A stretch of DNA of 20,178 nucleotides from an uncultured Prevotella sp. (GTDB lineage: Bacteria; Bacteroidota; Bacteroidia; Bacteroidales; Bacteroidaceae). The position numbers were made by a program, and so were the translations under genes. Of the stretch, positions 7,130 to 14,486 are shown piece after piece. The notes below the pieces were generated by a model that worked only from the letters and a program-made list of their open reading frames with translations, was not told the origin of the DNA and ran no database searches. The stretch covers positions 1 to 20,178 of the forward strand of contig UQTI01000055.1 of the NCBI GenBank assembly GCA_900543975.1. The letters are read 5' to 3'. Position 1 is the first letter of the stretch. Each line of letters opens with the position of its first letter.

Positions 7130-7197
7130 TTCTTGTTAACTTGTCGCTCGTCAACTTGCCGCTCGTCGCTCGCCGCTCGTCAACTCGTCAACTCGTC
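7130..7197. repeat. 7-8-bp tandem repeat array
   Basis: About nine units of the form AACTYGTC or GCTCGYC follow each other between kdsD and kdsA, the clearest being AACTTGTC (7138-7145), AACTTGCC (7153-7160) and AACTCGTC twice (7182-7197). The array begins 7 bp from the kdsA stop. The same unit in the same orientation makes up the array at 18852-18905; GTCAACTCGTCAACT is identical in both. Confidence 0.88.
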
Positions 7198-7204
7198 TGC
7201 TAAT

Positions 7205-7960
7205 TCACTTTAAAATCTCCTTTATAAGCTCTTCCAGCTTGTCGCTCTGCAACATGTTGGGGCCGTCGCTAAGGGCGTGGTCGGGATCGGGATGGACCTC
7301 GAAGAAAAAGCCGTTGGCGCCGAAGGCCTTTGCTGCCAGAGCCATGGAGGGAATGAAGCGGCGGTCGCCGCCCGTGGTGCCGTTGCCTGAGCCCGGGCGT
7401 TGCACGCTGTGGGTGCAGTCCATGACAACACGAGGGGTTATTTCGAGCATGTCGCTAATGTTGCGGAAGTCGACAACCAGGTTGTTGTAGCCATACATGT
7501 TGCCGCGCTCCGTGAGCCACACGTCCTTGGCACCTGCCTCGCGGGCTTTCTCAACGGGGTAGACCATGTCCTTGCCGCTCAAAAACTGCGCCTTCTTGAT
7601 GTTTACCGTGCAGCCTGTCTTGGCGGCAGACACGAGCAGGTCGGTCTGGCGGCAGAGGAAGGCAGGAATCTGGATGACGTCAACAACCTGTCCCACGGCT
7701 TCGGCCTGACAGCTCTCATGGATGTCGGTAAGAATTTTCAGACCAAACTGCTGCTTTATGTCGGCAAGCATCTGAAGACCCTTCTCCAGCCCGGGGCCGC
7801 GGAAAGAGTGGATGGATGTGCGGTTGGCCTTGTCAAACGAGGCTTTAAATATAATGTCGGTACCCAGCCGTTTGTTTATGTCGCTTATGGTTGTTGCCAC
7901 GTTGGCAAGCAGCTCGGCGCTCTCTATAACACAAGGGCCAGCAATGAATAATGGTTGCAT
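7205..7960 (-). CDS. kdsA: 3-deoxy-8-phosphooctulonate synthase (Kdo-8-phosphate synthase)
   Basis: KdsA condenses phosphoenolpyruvate with D-arabinose 5-phosphate to Kdo-8-phosphate, the committed step to the Kdo of the lipopolysaccharide inner core. The 251 residues carry all family blocks: IAGPCVIES, FKASFDKANRTS, SFRGPG, TDIHE, QIPAFLCRQTDLL, ERGNMYGYNNLVVD, DCTHSVQRPG, FFEVHP and SDGPN. Cys10 in AGPC, with His184, Glu221 and Asp232, is the ligand set of the metal-dependent class (Aquifex type); the metal-independent E. coli type has Asn at the cysteine position. The start ATG (7958-7960) immediately precedes the conserved core. A good Bacteroidota promoter lies about 30 bp upstream, making this the first gene of the leftward cluster. 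Confidence 0.97.
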   Translation of the reverse strand: MQPLFIAGPCVIESAELLANVATTISDINKRLGTDIIFKASFDKANRTSIHSFRGPGLEKGLQMLADIKQQFGLKILTDIHESCQAEAVGQVVDVIQIPAFLCRQTDLLVSAAKTGCTVNIKKAQFLSGKDMVYPVEKAREAGAKDVWLTERGNMYGYNNLVVDFRNISDMLEITPRVVMDCTHSVQRPGSGNGTTGGDRRFIPSMALAAKAFGANGFFFEVHPDPDHALSDGPNMLQSDKLEELIKEILK

Positions 7961-7988
7961 AACTGATGTTTTTGTTTTATTGTTTTTG

Positions 7989-8020
7989 CAAAATTACCTA
8001 AAAACTGTTGCATAGCCAAA
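7989..8020 (-). promoter_or_regulatory. Promoter of the kdsA cluster
   Basis: On the minus strand TTTG (8020-8017) is followed after 20 nt by TAATTTTG (7996-7989), close to the Bacteroidota consensus TTTG-N19-TAnnTTTG. Transcription would begin near 7982, about 20 nt before the kdsA ATG. Confidence 0.72.
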
Positions 8021-8096
8021 CGTTTTTCAATTTATTTAGCGTCAGCACAACCAACATTTGTGTCTTGTTTCCTTCTATCGCCCATGCCAAACGTTT
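8015..8096. repeat. 11-bp direct repeat in the divergent promoter region
   Basis: GCCAAACGTTT occurs at 8015-8025 and again at 8086-8096. The second copy extends into the perfect palindrome CAAACGTTTG. The first copy overlaps the -33 element of the kdsA promoter, so these could be binding sites for a regulator; no regulator is identifiable. Confidence 0.45.
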
Positions 8097-8193
8097 GCCT
8101 TTTGCTTTAGCAAGATGTTTCGTCGGCACAAAAAGTTTTAAGGGATGCTTAACATTTTTGCTTGTTTCTGGCAGGAAATAAATATTTTTTCAC

Positions 8194-8201
8194 TACTTTT
8201 G
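8194..8201 (+). promoter_or_regulatory. -7 box of the deoxynucleoside kinase pair
   Basis: TACTTTTG fits TAnnTTTG exactly. The -33 element is weak (no TTTG at the expected distance). Transcription would start near 8208 and give a leader of about 34 nt before the GTG start. Confidence 0.5.
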
Positions 8202-8241
8202 CAAAGTTATTTAATTTTCTAAATCTACAGAATTTCAACAA

Positions 8242-8856
8242 GTGTATATAGGAATAGCAGGAAATATTGGTTGTGGCAAGACCACGCTCACGGAGATGCT
8301 TGCCGAGCATTACCAATGGGAACCGCGTTACGAGACGGTGGTGGACAATCCTTATATGGACGACTACTACAAGGACTTGCAGAGGTGGTCGTTTGCCATG
8401 GAGGTGTTCTTCTTGAAGGAACGTTTCAAGGATGTGCTCGACTTCTCACATTCGGAGAACACGGTCATCCAGGACCGCACGCTCCATGAAGGGGTCTTTG
8501 TGTTTACAGCCAACAACTACTCGCAGGGCAACATGAGTGACCGCGATTTTGAGACCTACATGGAGCTCTATGAGATTATGGTCGAGAAGGTTAAGCTGCC
8601 CGACCTCATGATCTATCTCAGAGCGTCGGTACCGCATCTGGTGGAGAACATTCAGAAGAGGGGAAGGGTGTGTGAGCAGAAAATACCTATCGAGTATCTG
8701 CAAGGACTGAACGAAAGGTATGACGATTTTATCCGTAACAAATATAAGGGTAAGGTGCTCGTCATAGATGTTGACAAGCTCGACTATAAAACGCGTCCTG
8801 AAGACTTCAAGTTTATAACAGACAAGATCGACGCCATCTTGCCATCTACAATCTAA
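8242..8856 (+). CDS. Deoxynucleoside kinase, first of a tandem pair
   Basis: A 204-residue enzyme of the dCK/dGK family, which phosphorylates deoxynucleosides to 5'-monophosphates for salvage. Visible are the P-loop GNIGCGKT (7-14), the Glu31 region RYETVVDNPYMDDYY, RWSF (48-51), the DRT motif (78-80, DRS in many relatives) and an arginine-rich lid KRGRVCEQ. Where most family members have a base-contacting Gln in the helix after RWSF, this copy has Glu54. The start is GTG: the frame upstream has no ATG before a TAA at 8212, and the paralogue downstream starts at the same alignment position. Tandem kinases of this kind in Bacillus and Lactobacillus split purine and pyrimidine substrates between the two copies, so a distinct specificity is inferred here too. 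Confidence 0.9.
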   Translation: MYIGIAGNIGCGKTTLTEMLAEHYQWEPRYETVVDNPYMDDYYKDLQRWSFAMEVFFLKERFKDVLDFSHSENTVIQDRTLHEGVFVFTANNYSQGNMSDRDFETYMELYEIMVEKVKLPDLMIYLRASVPHLVENIQKRGRVCEQKIPIEYLQGLNERYDDFIRNKYKGKVLVIDVDKLDYKTRPEDFKFITDKIDAILPSTI

Positions 8857-8885
8857 CTCATCAAAACTAAAAAAGAGACACAACA

Positions 8886-9500
8886 ATGCATATAGCAATA
8901 GCCGGTAACATTGGCAGCGGCAAGACCACCCTGACCAAGATGTTGGCAAAGAGATACAACTGGTCACCACGTTTTGAACCTGTGGAGCACAACCCCTATC
9001 TTGACGACTTCTATAAGGACATGTCAAGATGGTCGTTCAACCTGCAGATCTATTTCCTCAACAAGCGCTTTAAGGAGGTGGTGGAGATAAGCCAGAGCGA
9101 CAAGGACATCATACAGGACCGCACGATCTTTGAGGATGCCTGCATCTTTGCGCCCAACCTTCACGGACAGGGCTACATGTCGGACCGCGACTTCAACAAC
9201 TATTCGGACCTCTTCCAAACCATGATGACGCTTGTGAAGCTGCCCGACCTCATGATCTACATACGCTCGTCGGTGCCAAACCTCATCAACCAGATCGGAA
9301 AGCGCGGACGCGAGTGTGAGCAGACCATACGCATCGACTATCTTACGGGTCTGAACGACCGTTACGAGGCGTGGATAAAAGACTATAAAGGCAAGCTGAT
9401 CATCGTGGACGGCGACACTCAAAAGTTTGAGTCGGACACAGAGGCCTTCAGACGCATTACTGACAAAATTGACGCAACACTCTTCGGATTGTTCAAATAA
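8886..9500 (+). CDS. Deoxynucleoside kinase, second of a tandem pair
   Basis: Paralogue of the preceding gene with the same length (204 residues) and collinear motifs: P-loop GNIGSGKT (7-14), RFEPVEHNPYLDDFY with Glu31, RWSFNLQIYF with Gln54 at the usual base-binding position, DRT (78-80), and lid KRGRECEQ. It starts with ATG 29 bp after the first copy, so the two are almost certainly one operon and could form a heterodimer, as known for the Lactobacillus dAK/dGK pair. The canonical Gln54 suggests this is the more typical purine deoxynucleoside kinase, but the substrate cannot be read from sequence alone. A strong hairpin 80 bp downstream ends the transcript. Confidence 0.9.
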   Translation: MHIAIAGNIGSGKTTLTKMLAKRYNWSPRFEPVEHNPYLDDFYKDMSRWSFNLQIYFLNKRFKEVVEISQSDKDIIQDRTIFEDACIFAPNLHGQGYMSDRDFNNYSDLFQTMMTLVKLPDLMIYIRSSVPNLINQIGKRGRECEQTIRIDYLTGLNDRYEAWIKDYKGKLIIVDGDTQKFESDTEAFRRITDKIDATLFGLFK

Positions 9501-9547
9501 AAAAAACTGGTAGCCCAAGGGAAGGGTTAAAAAAAAAGAAATGCTGT

Positions 9548-9589
9548 CAGCAAAATGCTACCAACAAAATTCTACCAGCAAAATGCCAC
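9548..9589. repeat. 14-bp tandem repeat before the terminator
   Basis: Three units of the form CARCAAAATKCYAC stand head to tail (9548-9561, 9562-9575, 9576-9589), with a possible weaker copy before them. The last unit forms part of the left arm of the terminator hairpin, so the stem overlaps the repeat. Confidence 0.85.
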
Positions 9590-9621
9590 CATCAGACAAA
9601 CCGTCTCTAATGGTGGCATTT
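9581..9621. terminator. Two-way transcription terminator hairpin
   Basis: AAATGCCACCAT (9581-9592) and ATGGTGGCATTT (9610-9621) form a perfect 12-bp stem. Inside the loop AGAC (9594-9597) can pair with GTCT (9603-9606). T-rich stretches lie on both sides. It stands between two converging genes, the second deoxynucleoside kinase and the MFS transporter, and can serve both. Confidence 0.85.
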
Positions 9622-9625
9622 ATTA

Positions 9626-10804
9626 TTAAATATTCTTACCGTTCAAACATGTTATGAGGAGCGAAATTGTTGCCAAGACGGCGCCAACAGCACAAACGCC
9701 AAGCCAGCCGTGGTGTGTCCACGCCATTCCTGCACAATAGGTACCGAAGGAGCCGCCAATAAAATAGGTGGTCATGAAGATGGTGTTAGCCCTGTTGGAG
9801 GCTTCGGGCATTTCCTGGATGCAGCCGCTCTGGTTGCTCAGTTGCAGACATTGCAAACCTATGTCTACCAATATTATAGCTAAAACAAGACCCGTGAATG
9901 TGTTGCCAAACAGATAAGCCGTAGACCAAGCCACAAGCTGCAAGCAAGCCCCGTAAATGCTCATCTTTCTTATGCCCCATTGGTTGACGAGCTTTCCCAT
10001 GCCGCTTGCTGCCAAGGCACCGGCTATGCCACACAAGCCTAAGGTTCCAACCATCTCGCTACCCGAGAAGAAGGGAGCTTCTGCCAACCTGAAGGCAAGG
10101 CACGACCAGATGGCCATCATGCTGCCAAAGCTAAAGGCGGCACGGACGGCATAAAGGCGTATTCGACCGTTGCTCGTCACGATATTGAAGACGCTGGCCA
10201 TCAGGCCCTTATAAGTGCCCACATAGTTGCTTTCCATCTGTGGCATTATCTTTAGCGTGAGCGCCATACACAAAACCATCACAAGGGCAGCTATGACAAA
10301 CATCTCGCGCCAGCCTAACCATTCGCCCACATAGCCGCTGACCACTCTCGATGCAAGAATGCCCGTGAGCAGACCCGACAGCACGATGCCCATGTTCCTG
10401 CTTTTGTTCTTCTTCTCCGAATATTGTCCGGCGATGGGTATGAAAAATTGTGGAATTACGGAACAGGCGCCCAACAGGAGAGAGGCTCCCCAAACAATAC
10501 ATATTCTGTGGGCGAAAGCAATAACGAGAGCCATAATGGCTGCAACCGACATGTTTACAACAATTATGCGGCGGCGCGAGTAGAGGTCGCCCATGGGGAT
10601 GAGGAAGCACAAGCCCAGCGCATAACCAATCTGTGTGACGACGGTTATGAGGTTGGCCTCATGTTGGCTCACCCCCATGTCGTGACGGATCATCTCCAAC
10701 AGCGGTTGGTTATAGTAGCAGTTGGCCACGGTCAATCCTGCAATAACGGCCATCGTGAGCAACAAGCTGCGCTCTATGCCTTCGTTTTCTTTCAGTTGTT
10801 TCAT
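9626..10804 (-). CDS. MFS transporter
   Basis: A 392-residue, highly hydrophobic protein with about 12 membrane helices in two halves, the size and pattern of the major facilitator superfamily. Helix 1 holds NCYYNQPLL, a block found in a subset of small-molecule exporters. The loop after helix 2 holds GDLYSRRR, the family's motif A (GxLxDRxGRR). A similar KNKSRNMG segment lies in the middle. The substrate is unknown. A TTG at 10822 is in frame, but the ATG at 10802-10804 gives a normal start (MKQLKENEGIERS). It lies 192 bp downstream of the unrecognised gene ending at 10997 and may have its own promoter, although no clean -7 box is seen there. Confidence 0.9.
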   Translation of the reverse strand: MKQLKENEGIERSLLLTMAVIAGLTVANCYYNQPLLEMIRHDMGVSQHEANLITVVTQIGYALGLCFLIPMGDLYSRRRIIVVNMSVAAIMALVIAFAHRICIVWGASLLLGACSVIPQFFIPIAGQYSEKKNKSRNMGIVLSGLLTGILASRVVSGYVGEWLGWREMFVIAALVMVLCMALTLKIMPQMESNYVGTYKGLMASVFNIVTSNGRIRLYAVRAAFSFGSMMAIWSCLAFRLAEAPFFSGSEMVGTLGLCGIAGALAASGMGKLVNQWGIRKMSIYGACLQLVAWSTAYLFGNTFTGLVLAIILVDIGLQCLQLSNQSGCIQEMPEASNRANTIFMTTYFIGGSFGTYCAGMAWTHHGWLGVCAVGAVLATISLLITCLNGKNI

Positions 10805-10996
10805 TTTCTTTTTTCTGCGCAAAAGAAGATCTGTTTTTAACGACTGAACTTTCGCAAAGTTTGTTGTTTACATCGCGCTTCGTGTTTTTTATAAAATGCG
10901 CGAAACGCAAAGAAATAATGTTCATTTATTAACGACAAATTAAAAACAGACCTTTGTCTCTAATTTAGAATTATATAATTGAGATGTTATAAAAAA
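10805..10996. other. 192-bp spacer with inverted repeats
   Basis: The spacer between two leftward genes holds TCGCGC (10873-10878) pairing with GCGCGA (10898-10903) around a 19-nt AT-rich loop. It also holds a 10-bp inverted repeat CTGTTTTTAA (10831-10840) / TTAAAAACAG (10940-10949). Neither is followed by a T run typical of a terminator. I see no convincing promoter for the MFS gene. Confidence 0.4.
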
Positions 10997-11821
10997 TCAT
11001 TCTTCAATCTTTGCCAGGCTGTTCGACAGGTTCTTCAAGAAATTGCTTGAAGCCTCCACGGGAGCGAAACTCATGTAGCGCACGGCAGCCCAGATTTTGC
11101 GGCGCAACACGGTTGTGTCGCCAGCCACAAAGCCGGTCTTTGCCTCCCAGAAGCGCATGTCCTCAGCATCGCTGGCGGCACGTTTGCTCAGGGCACGAGC
11201 CACCACCTTGGCAGCATCGGGACTTTCTCTCCGCATGAACGGCAGCTCCTCCTTGTCGAAACCAAAGAACATGGTGAGCACGCTTCCTTCAAGCTGAGCC
11301 ATGCGTGCCATGTGTAAGGACGCGAGCCAGCTGTCGAGCTTCACAAAGTCGACCTTGTCGCCAAAGGTACGCATATATTTGCCCAGGCAGAGAATGGCGT
11401 TAAGCGACAAGCCGCTGTTGAGCAAGAGATAAACGTTATAGAGGATGATGTTTAGCGCGTTAAGCGTCTCGACAGATGTGTCGATGGCGTGGAGCTCCTT
11501 TTCCCTGATGTTGTTAAGACGGCGGTTGAGCATAAAATTGCTCATCTGGGCCTCGGGAAGCGACACAACCGACTGTCCAGACCGTGCTCCAGACATTTTT
11601 GAGAAGAGGTTTACCGCCTGCTTGGTCATTGCCTCCGGCTGTTGCTGGGCATAGCTGTTCACGGCAGCAGCCGCCACAGCCTCTGTGTTCTTATAGATCA
11701 TGAGGCGAAACAGCTTCTCCCATTTAAAGAGCGACATGGGTTCAAGAGGCTCCATGTCGTTCAAGGCTCCACAACGAAGCAGCCGAAAGAAATTGCGTTT
11801 AATGATGTCCATCTTTAACAT
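10997..11821 (-). CDS. Uncharacterised cytosolic protein
   Basis: A 274-residue protein I do not recognise. It has no signal peptide and no clear membrane segment; the most hydrophobic part is LNIILYNVYLLLNSGLSLNAILCL near residues 140-165, probably buried helix. The start MDIIKRNFFRLLRCGALND, followed by PMSLFKWEKLFRLM, is a distinctive conserved-looking block. Composition suggests an all-helical fold. The ATG at 11821 is used; an ATG three codons later (11812) is equally good and may be the true start. It follows the NhaC-type gene by 123 bp of repeat-containing spacer, so it may belong to the same transcript, but its function cannot be inferred from that. Confidence 0.75.
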   Translation of the reverse strand: MLKMDIIKRNFFRLLRCGALNDMEPLEPMSLFKWEKLFRLMIYKNTEAVAAAAVNSYAQQQPEAMTKQAVNLFSKMSGARSGQSVVSLPEAQMSNFMLNRRLNNIREKELHAIDTSVETLNALNIILYNVYLLLNSGLSLNAILCLGKYMRTFGDKVDFVKLDSWLASLHMARMAQLEGSVLTMFFGFDKEELPFMRRESPDAAKVVARALSKRAASDAEDMRFWEAKTGFVAGDTTVLRRKIWAAVRYMSFAPVEASSNFLKNLSNSLAKIEE

Positions 11822-11887
11822 ATCTATCGATGAAAAAAACTTTTAAACAACATCTTGCAAAACAACGTCCCCAGACCCGTTCCTTTC

Positions 11888-11957
11888 TTATCGCGTGAAT
11901 TTTTTTATCGCGTGAATATCTCGTCTTATCGCGTGAATCTCTTCTTATCGCGTGTAT
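11888..11957. repeat. 13-bp repeats spanning the antiporter stop codon
   Basis: TTATCGCGTGAAT occurs exactly at 11888-11900, 11905-11917 and 11926-11938. A one-mismatch copy at 11945-11957 covers the last codons and TAA stop of the NhaC-type gene. Spacings are 17, 21 and 19 bp. On the coding strand each copy ends CGCGATAA, so the stop codon is repeated downstream. Confidence 0.9.
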
Positions 11958-13216
11958 CTCTTCGGAAATCGCAACACGATGCTTGCCATTGTCACAGCTG
12001 CCAAAGCATAAGGATAATAGAGATAAGGCAAGATCTCAACGGGTGAGAGTTTTGCCAATCCCGAGGCCATAAGCATTTGGGCGCCATAGGGAATGATGCC
12101 TTGCGCTATACATGAGAACGTGTCGAGAAGCGAAGCTGTGCGGCGGGGGTCTATGCCGAACTTCTCGCTCAGCTGTTTTGCTATTCCGCTAACCGTTATG
12201 ATGGCTACCGTGTTGTTGGCTGTACACACGTCTACCATGGCCACGAGAGAGCCCATAACTGTCTCTGCACCACGCTTTCCGTGTATGTGGGTTGTAGTTT
12301 TGCTTATAATGTAGCTCACGCCTCCTGCTACCCTGACCATCTCAAACAGTCCGCCTGCAAGCATGGTGATAATGATGAGTTCACCCATGCCCATTATGCC
12401 GTTGCCCATAGACCCAATCCAGCTATAGAAGTCCGTGCTGTCTGTTGCCACTCCTATGACGCCTGTGAGCACTATGCCCAACGTGAGCACGCTCATGACG
12501 TTCAAGCCTGCCAAGGCAGCCACAAGAACAGCCAGATAAGGAATGATCTTTATCGTGTCGACGGTTGGTGGAGTGGGAGGGGTGTTCATGTCTTGCCCCA
12601 TGAAGGCATAGGTTGCGAGCACCACGATGGCAGCAGGAAAAGCAAGCCAGACATTTGCCCTGAACTTGTCTGCCATTCGGCAGTTTTGAGAGGTCGTGGC
12701 GGCAATGGTCGTGTCTGATATGAACGAGAGATTGTCGCCAAAGAAAGCGCCGCCAACAACCACGCCCACAAAGAGCGGCAAGGAGCTGCCTGTGGCTGTG
12801 GCAAGACCGGCAGCAATGGGAACAAGAGCCACGATGCAGCCAACGCTCGTGCCGATGGCCATGCTCACGAAACAGGTCGTAAGAAAGATGCCTGGCAGGA
12901 TAAACCGCTCAGGCACAATGCGAAGCATGAGCGCAACGGTTGAGTCGATGCAGCCTATGTCCTTGGCGCTGGCTGCAAAAGCGCCGGCCAACACAAACAC
13001 CCAGAGCATGAGCATGATGCCGGGCTTGCCTGCTCCCTTGCTGAACGTCTCAACACGTTGTTGCATGGGACCGCGGCTTATGGCTATGGCGTAGATGGAA
13101 GCGAGCATGAACGCCACGCTTATGGGCACCTTGTAGAAATCGCCCGCAACGATGGAGCTGATGAGATAAATGGCTACAAAAACGAGAAGCGGACTTAAAG
13201 CAAACAAACCTTTCAT
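11945..13216 (-). CDS. NhaC-type Na+/H+ antiporter family protein
   Basis: A 423-residue polytopic membrane protein of the NhaC/Na_H_antiporter family, which exchanges cytoplasmic Na+ for external H+ in characterised members; some relatives instead carry organic acids. Around ten or more hydrophobic helices are visible. The family hallmark GGAFFGDNLSFISDTTIAATTSQNC lies near the middle, preceded by SMAIGTSVGCIVALVPIAAGLA. I chose ATG 13214-13216 (MKGLFALSPLLVF). An upstream ATG at 13252 would overlap the regulator gene by 32 bp and add a polar tail that homologues lack, as far as I recall. It begins 4 bp after the LacI-type gene's stop, so the two are surely co-transcribed. The 3' end is built from a tandem repeat. 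Confidence 0.88.
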   Translation of the reverse strand: MKGLFALSPLLVFVAIYLISSIVAGDFYKVPISVAFMLASIYAIAISRGPMQQRVETFSKGAGKPGIMLMLWVFVLAGAFAASAKDIGCIDSTVALMLRIVPERFILPGIFLTTCFVSMAIGTSVGCIVALVPIAAGLATATGSSLPLFVGVVVGGAFFGDNLSFISDTTIAATTSQNCRMADKFRANVWLAFPAAIVVLATYAFMGQDMNTPPTPPTVDTIKIIPYLAVLVAALAGLNVMSVLTLGIVLTGVIGVATDSTDFYSWIGSMGNGIMGMGELIIITMLAGGLFEMVRVAGGVSYIISKTTTHIHGKRGAETVMGSLVAMVDVCTANNTVAIITVSGIAKQLSEKFGIDPRRTASLLDTFSCIAQGIIPYGAQMLMASGLAKLSPVEILPYLYYPYALAAVTMASIVLRFPKRYTR

Positions 13217-13220
13217 CCTC

Positions 13221-14285
13221 TTACAGCTGTGTGCGTCGGTAGAAATCGACATTCTCTTTTGTCAACAGCTCGATGGGCATATAGTTGATCGGGCGCACTT
13301 TCTTTCTCAACACAACGGCCTTGAACAGCGTGTCTACACAGCAGAAGCCTTGCTGATAGCCGTGCTGGGCAATGATGAACGAGATGCTTCCTTGGCGCAG
13401 ACACTCGGCGTTCTTGGCAACCATGTCGTAGCCCATAATCTGTATGTCGCGGCGGTTGTTGCGCAACAGCCATTCGCCGACGATGTGGGCTCTTGAGTTG
13501 AGTGAGATGCCGTTGTGAATCTGGGGATGCTCTTCAAAGAACGCTTTCAGCTCAGCATCATACTCGGCCCGCGTGCCGTTGAACGGCAATTGCAGTTCAA
13601 CAATCTCCGTTGACGGGAAATGGTCGTGCATGTAGTGGCGGAATCCAACCTCACGGTTTGCCTGCTGCTTGCTCGTAACGCGACCGTCCTTCATCTGCTT
13701 CATGAGCATTATCTGCTTGTCTTCATTAGCTATGAGCATAAGCATGCGGGCTGCAAAGAATCCGCTACAGAACGAGTCTTGTCCGAAGAAAGAGAGGGGG
13801 CGAAGGTCGGGCATGTAGGAGTCGAGCATAACGAACGGGATGCTACGCTCATGGAGCTTGTTCGTAAACTGTCGCGTCGTTTCAAGATCTACAGGCACGA
13901 TAATGACGCCGTCGATCTGGCCGTCAAGACATTTGGTGTATTCTTCTTCAAACGACTGGTTGTTGAAACGCTGGTAAAAAAACATCTCAACGCCTATGTG
14001 GAAGTCGCGACGCGCCTCGATGGCTTTCTTCACGCCTTGCTCCACCTCTTCCCAGTAGGCTTCGCTCTCATGCTTGGGAATGAGCAAGGCAAACTTGTAT
14101 GTGCGGTTGTAGGCAAGCGCACTGGCGTAAACGTTTGGCTGATAATTCATCTCTTTGAGCGCACGCTCAACCTTCTCGCGTGCCGGCTTCGACACGTTAG
14201 GACGGTCGTGTAGCACACGGTCTACTGTTCCTACCGACACACCTGCTCTCTCGGCAATGTCTTTTATTCTTATTTTCTCGTTCAT
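13221..14285 (-). CDS. LacI-family transcriptional regulator
   Basis: A 354-residue DNA-binding regulator. Residues 5-60 form the LacI helix-turn-helix and hinge (IRIKDIAERAGVSVGTVDRVLHDRPNVSKPAREKVERALKEMNYQPN). From about 65 on it has a periplasmic-binding-protein-like effector domain (FALLIPKHESEAYWEEVEQG, DGVIIVPVD, MLDSY, IMGYDMVAKN). Such proteins usually respond to sugars or nucleosides. The strand has an exact -7 box at 14341-14334, giving a short leader. The NhaC-type gene follows with no real gap. No sugar-utilisation genes are nearby, so the ligand is unknown. It is transcribed away from the large sensor kinase and could also act on that promoter. Confidence 0.93.
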   Translation of the reverse strand: MNEKIRIKDIAERAGVSVGTVDRVLHDRPNVSKPAREKVERALKEMNYQPNVYASALAYNRTYKFALLIPKHESEAYWEEVEQGVKKAIEARRDFHIGVEMFFYQRFNNQSFEEEYTKCLDGQIDGVIIVPVDLETTRQFTNKLHERSIPFVMLDSYMPDLRPLSFFGQDSFCSGFFAARMLMLIANEDKQIMLMKQMKDGRVTSKQQANREVGFRHYMHDHFPSTEIVELQLPFNGTRAEYDAELKAFFEEHPQIHNGISLNSRAHIVGEWLLRNNRRDIQIMGYDMVAKNAECLRQGSISFIIAQHGYQQGFCCVDTLFKAVVLRKKVRPINYMPIELLTKENVDFYRRTQL

Positions 14286-14333
14286 ACGCTCTTATATAAA
14301 AATGTAACTTTTTGTCTCGACTTTATAATTATG

Positions 14334-14341
14334 CAAATTTA
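14334..14341 (-). promoter_or_regulatory. -7 box of the LacI-type regulator operon
   Basis: On the minus strand TAAATTTG (14341-14334) fits TAnnTTTG exactly. The -33 element is poor. The predicted start near 14327 leaves a leader of about 42 nt. Confidence 0.45.
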
Positions 14342-14433
14342 CGAATAAAAGTTGAATTGTGTGAACACACAGCCACAAAAATATATCTTATTGCCGTTTT
14401 TTTTACAGCAAGCATCTATTTGTGTCATATTTT

Positions 14434-14465
14434 TTTCATCATTCAAATTGTTTTGGCTAATTTTG
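14434..14465 (+). promoter_or_regulatory. Promoter of the sensor kinase operon
   Basis: TTTC (14434-14437), 20 nt, then TAATTTTG (14458-14465) is close to the Bacteroidota consensus. Transcription would start near 14472, giving a purine-rich leader of about 100 nt with tandem repeats. Confidence 0.6.
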
Positions 14466-14486
14466 CTCCACTTATCCTCTTTATCA

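Noticed and set aside
7130..7197. CRISPR array
   Set aside because: The units are 7-8 bp with no spacers between them, and no cas genes are present; this is a plain tandem repeat.
10873..10903. TCGCGC / GCGCGA hairpin upstream of the MFS gene
   Set aside because: Six pairs with a 19-nt loop and no T run are too weak for a terminator call; it is only noted in the spacer entry.
13217..13252. Upstream start of the NhaC-type protein
   Set aside because: It would overlap the regulator gene and add a polar tail before the first membrane helix; the ATG at 13216 directly precedes that helix.
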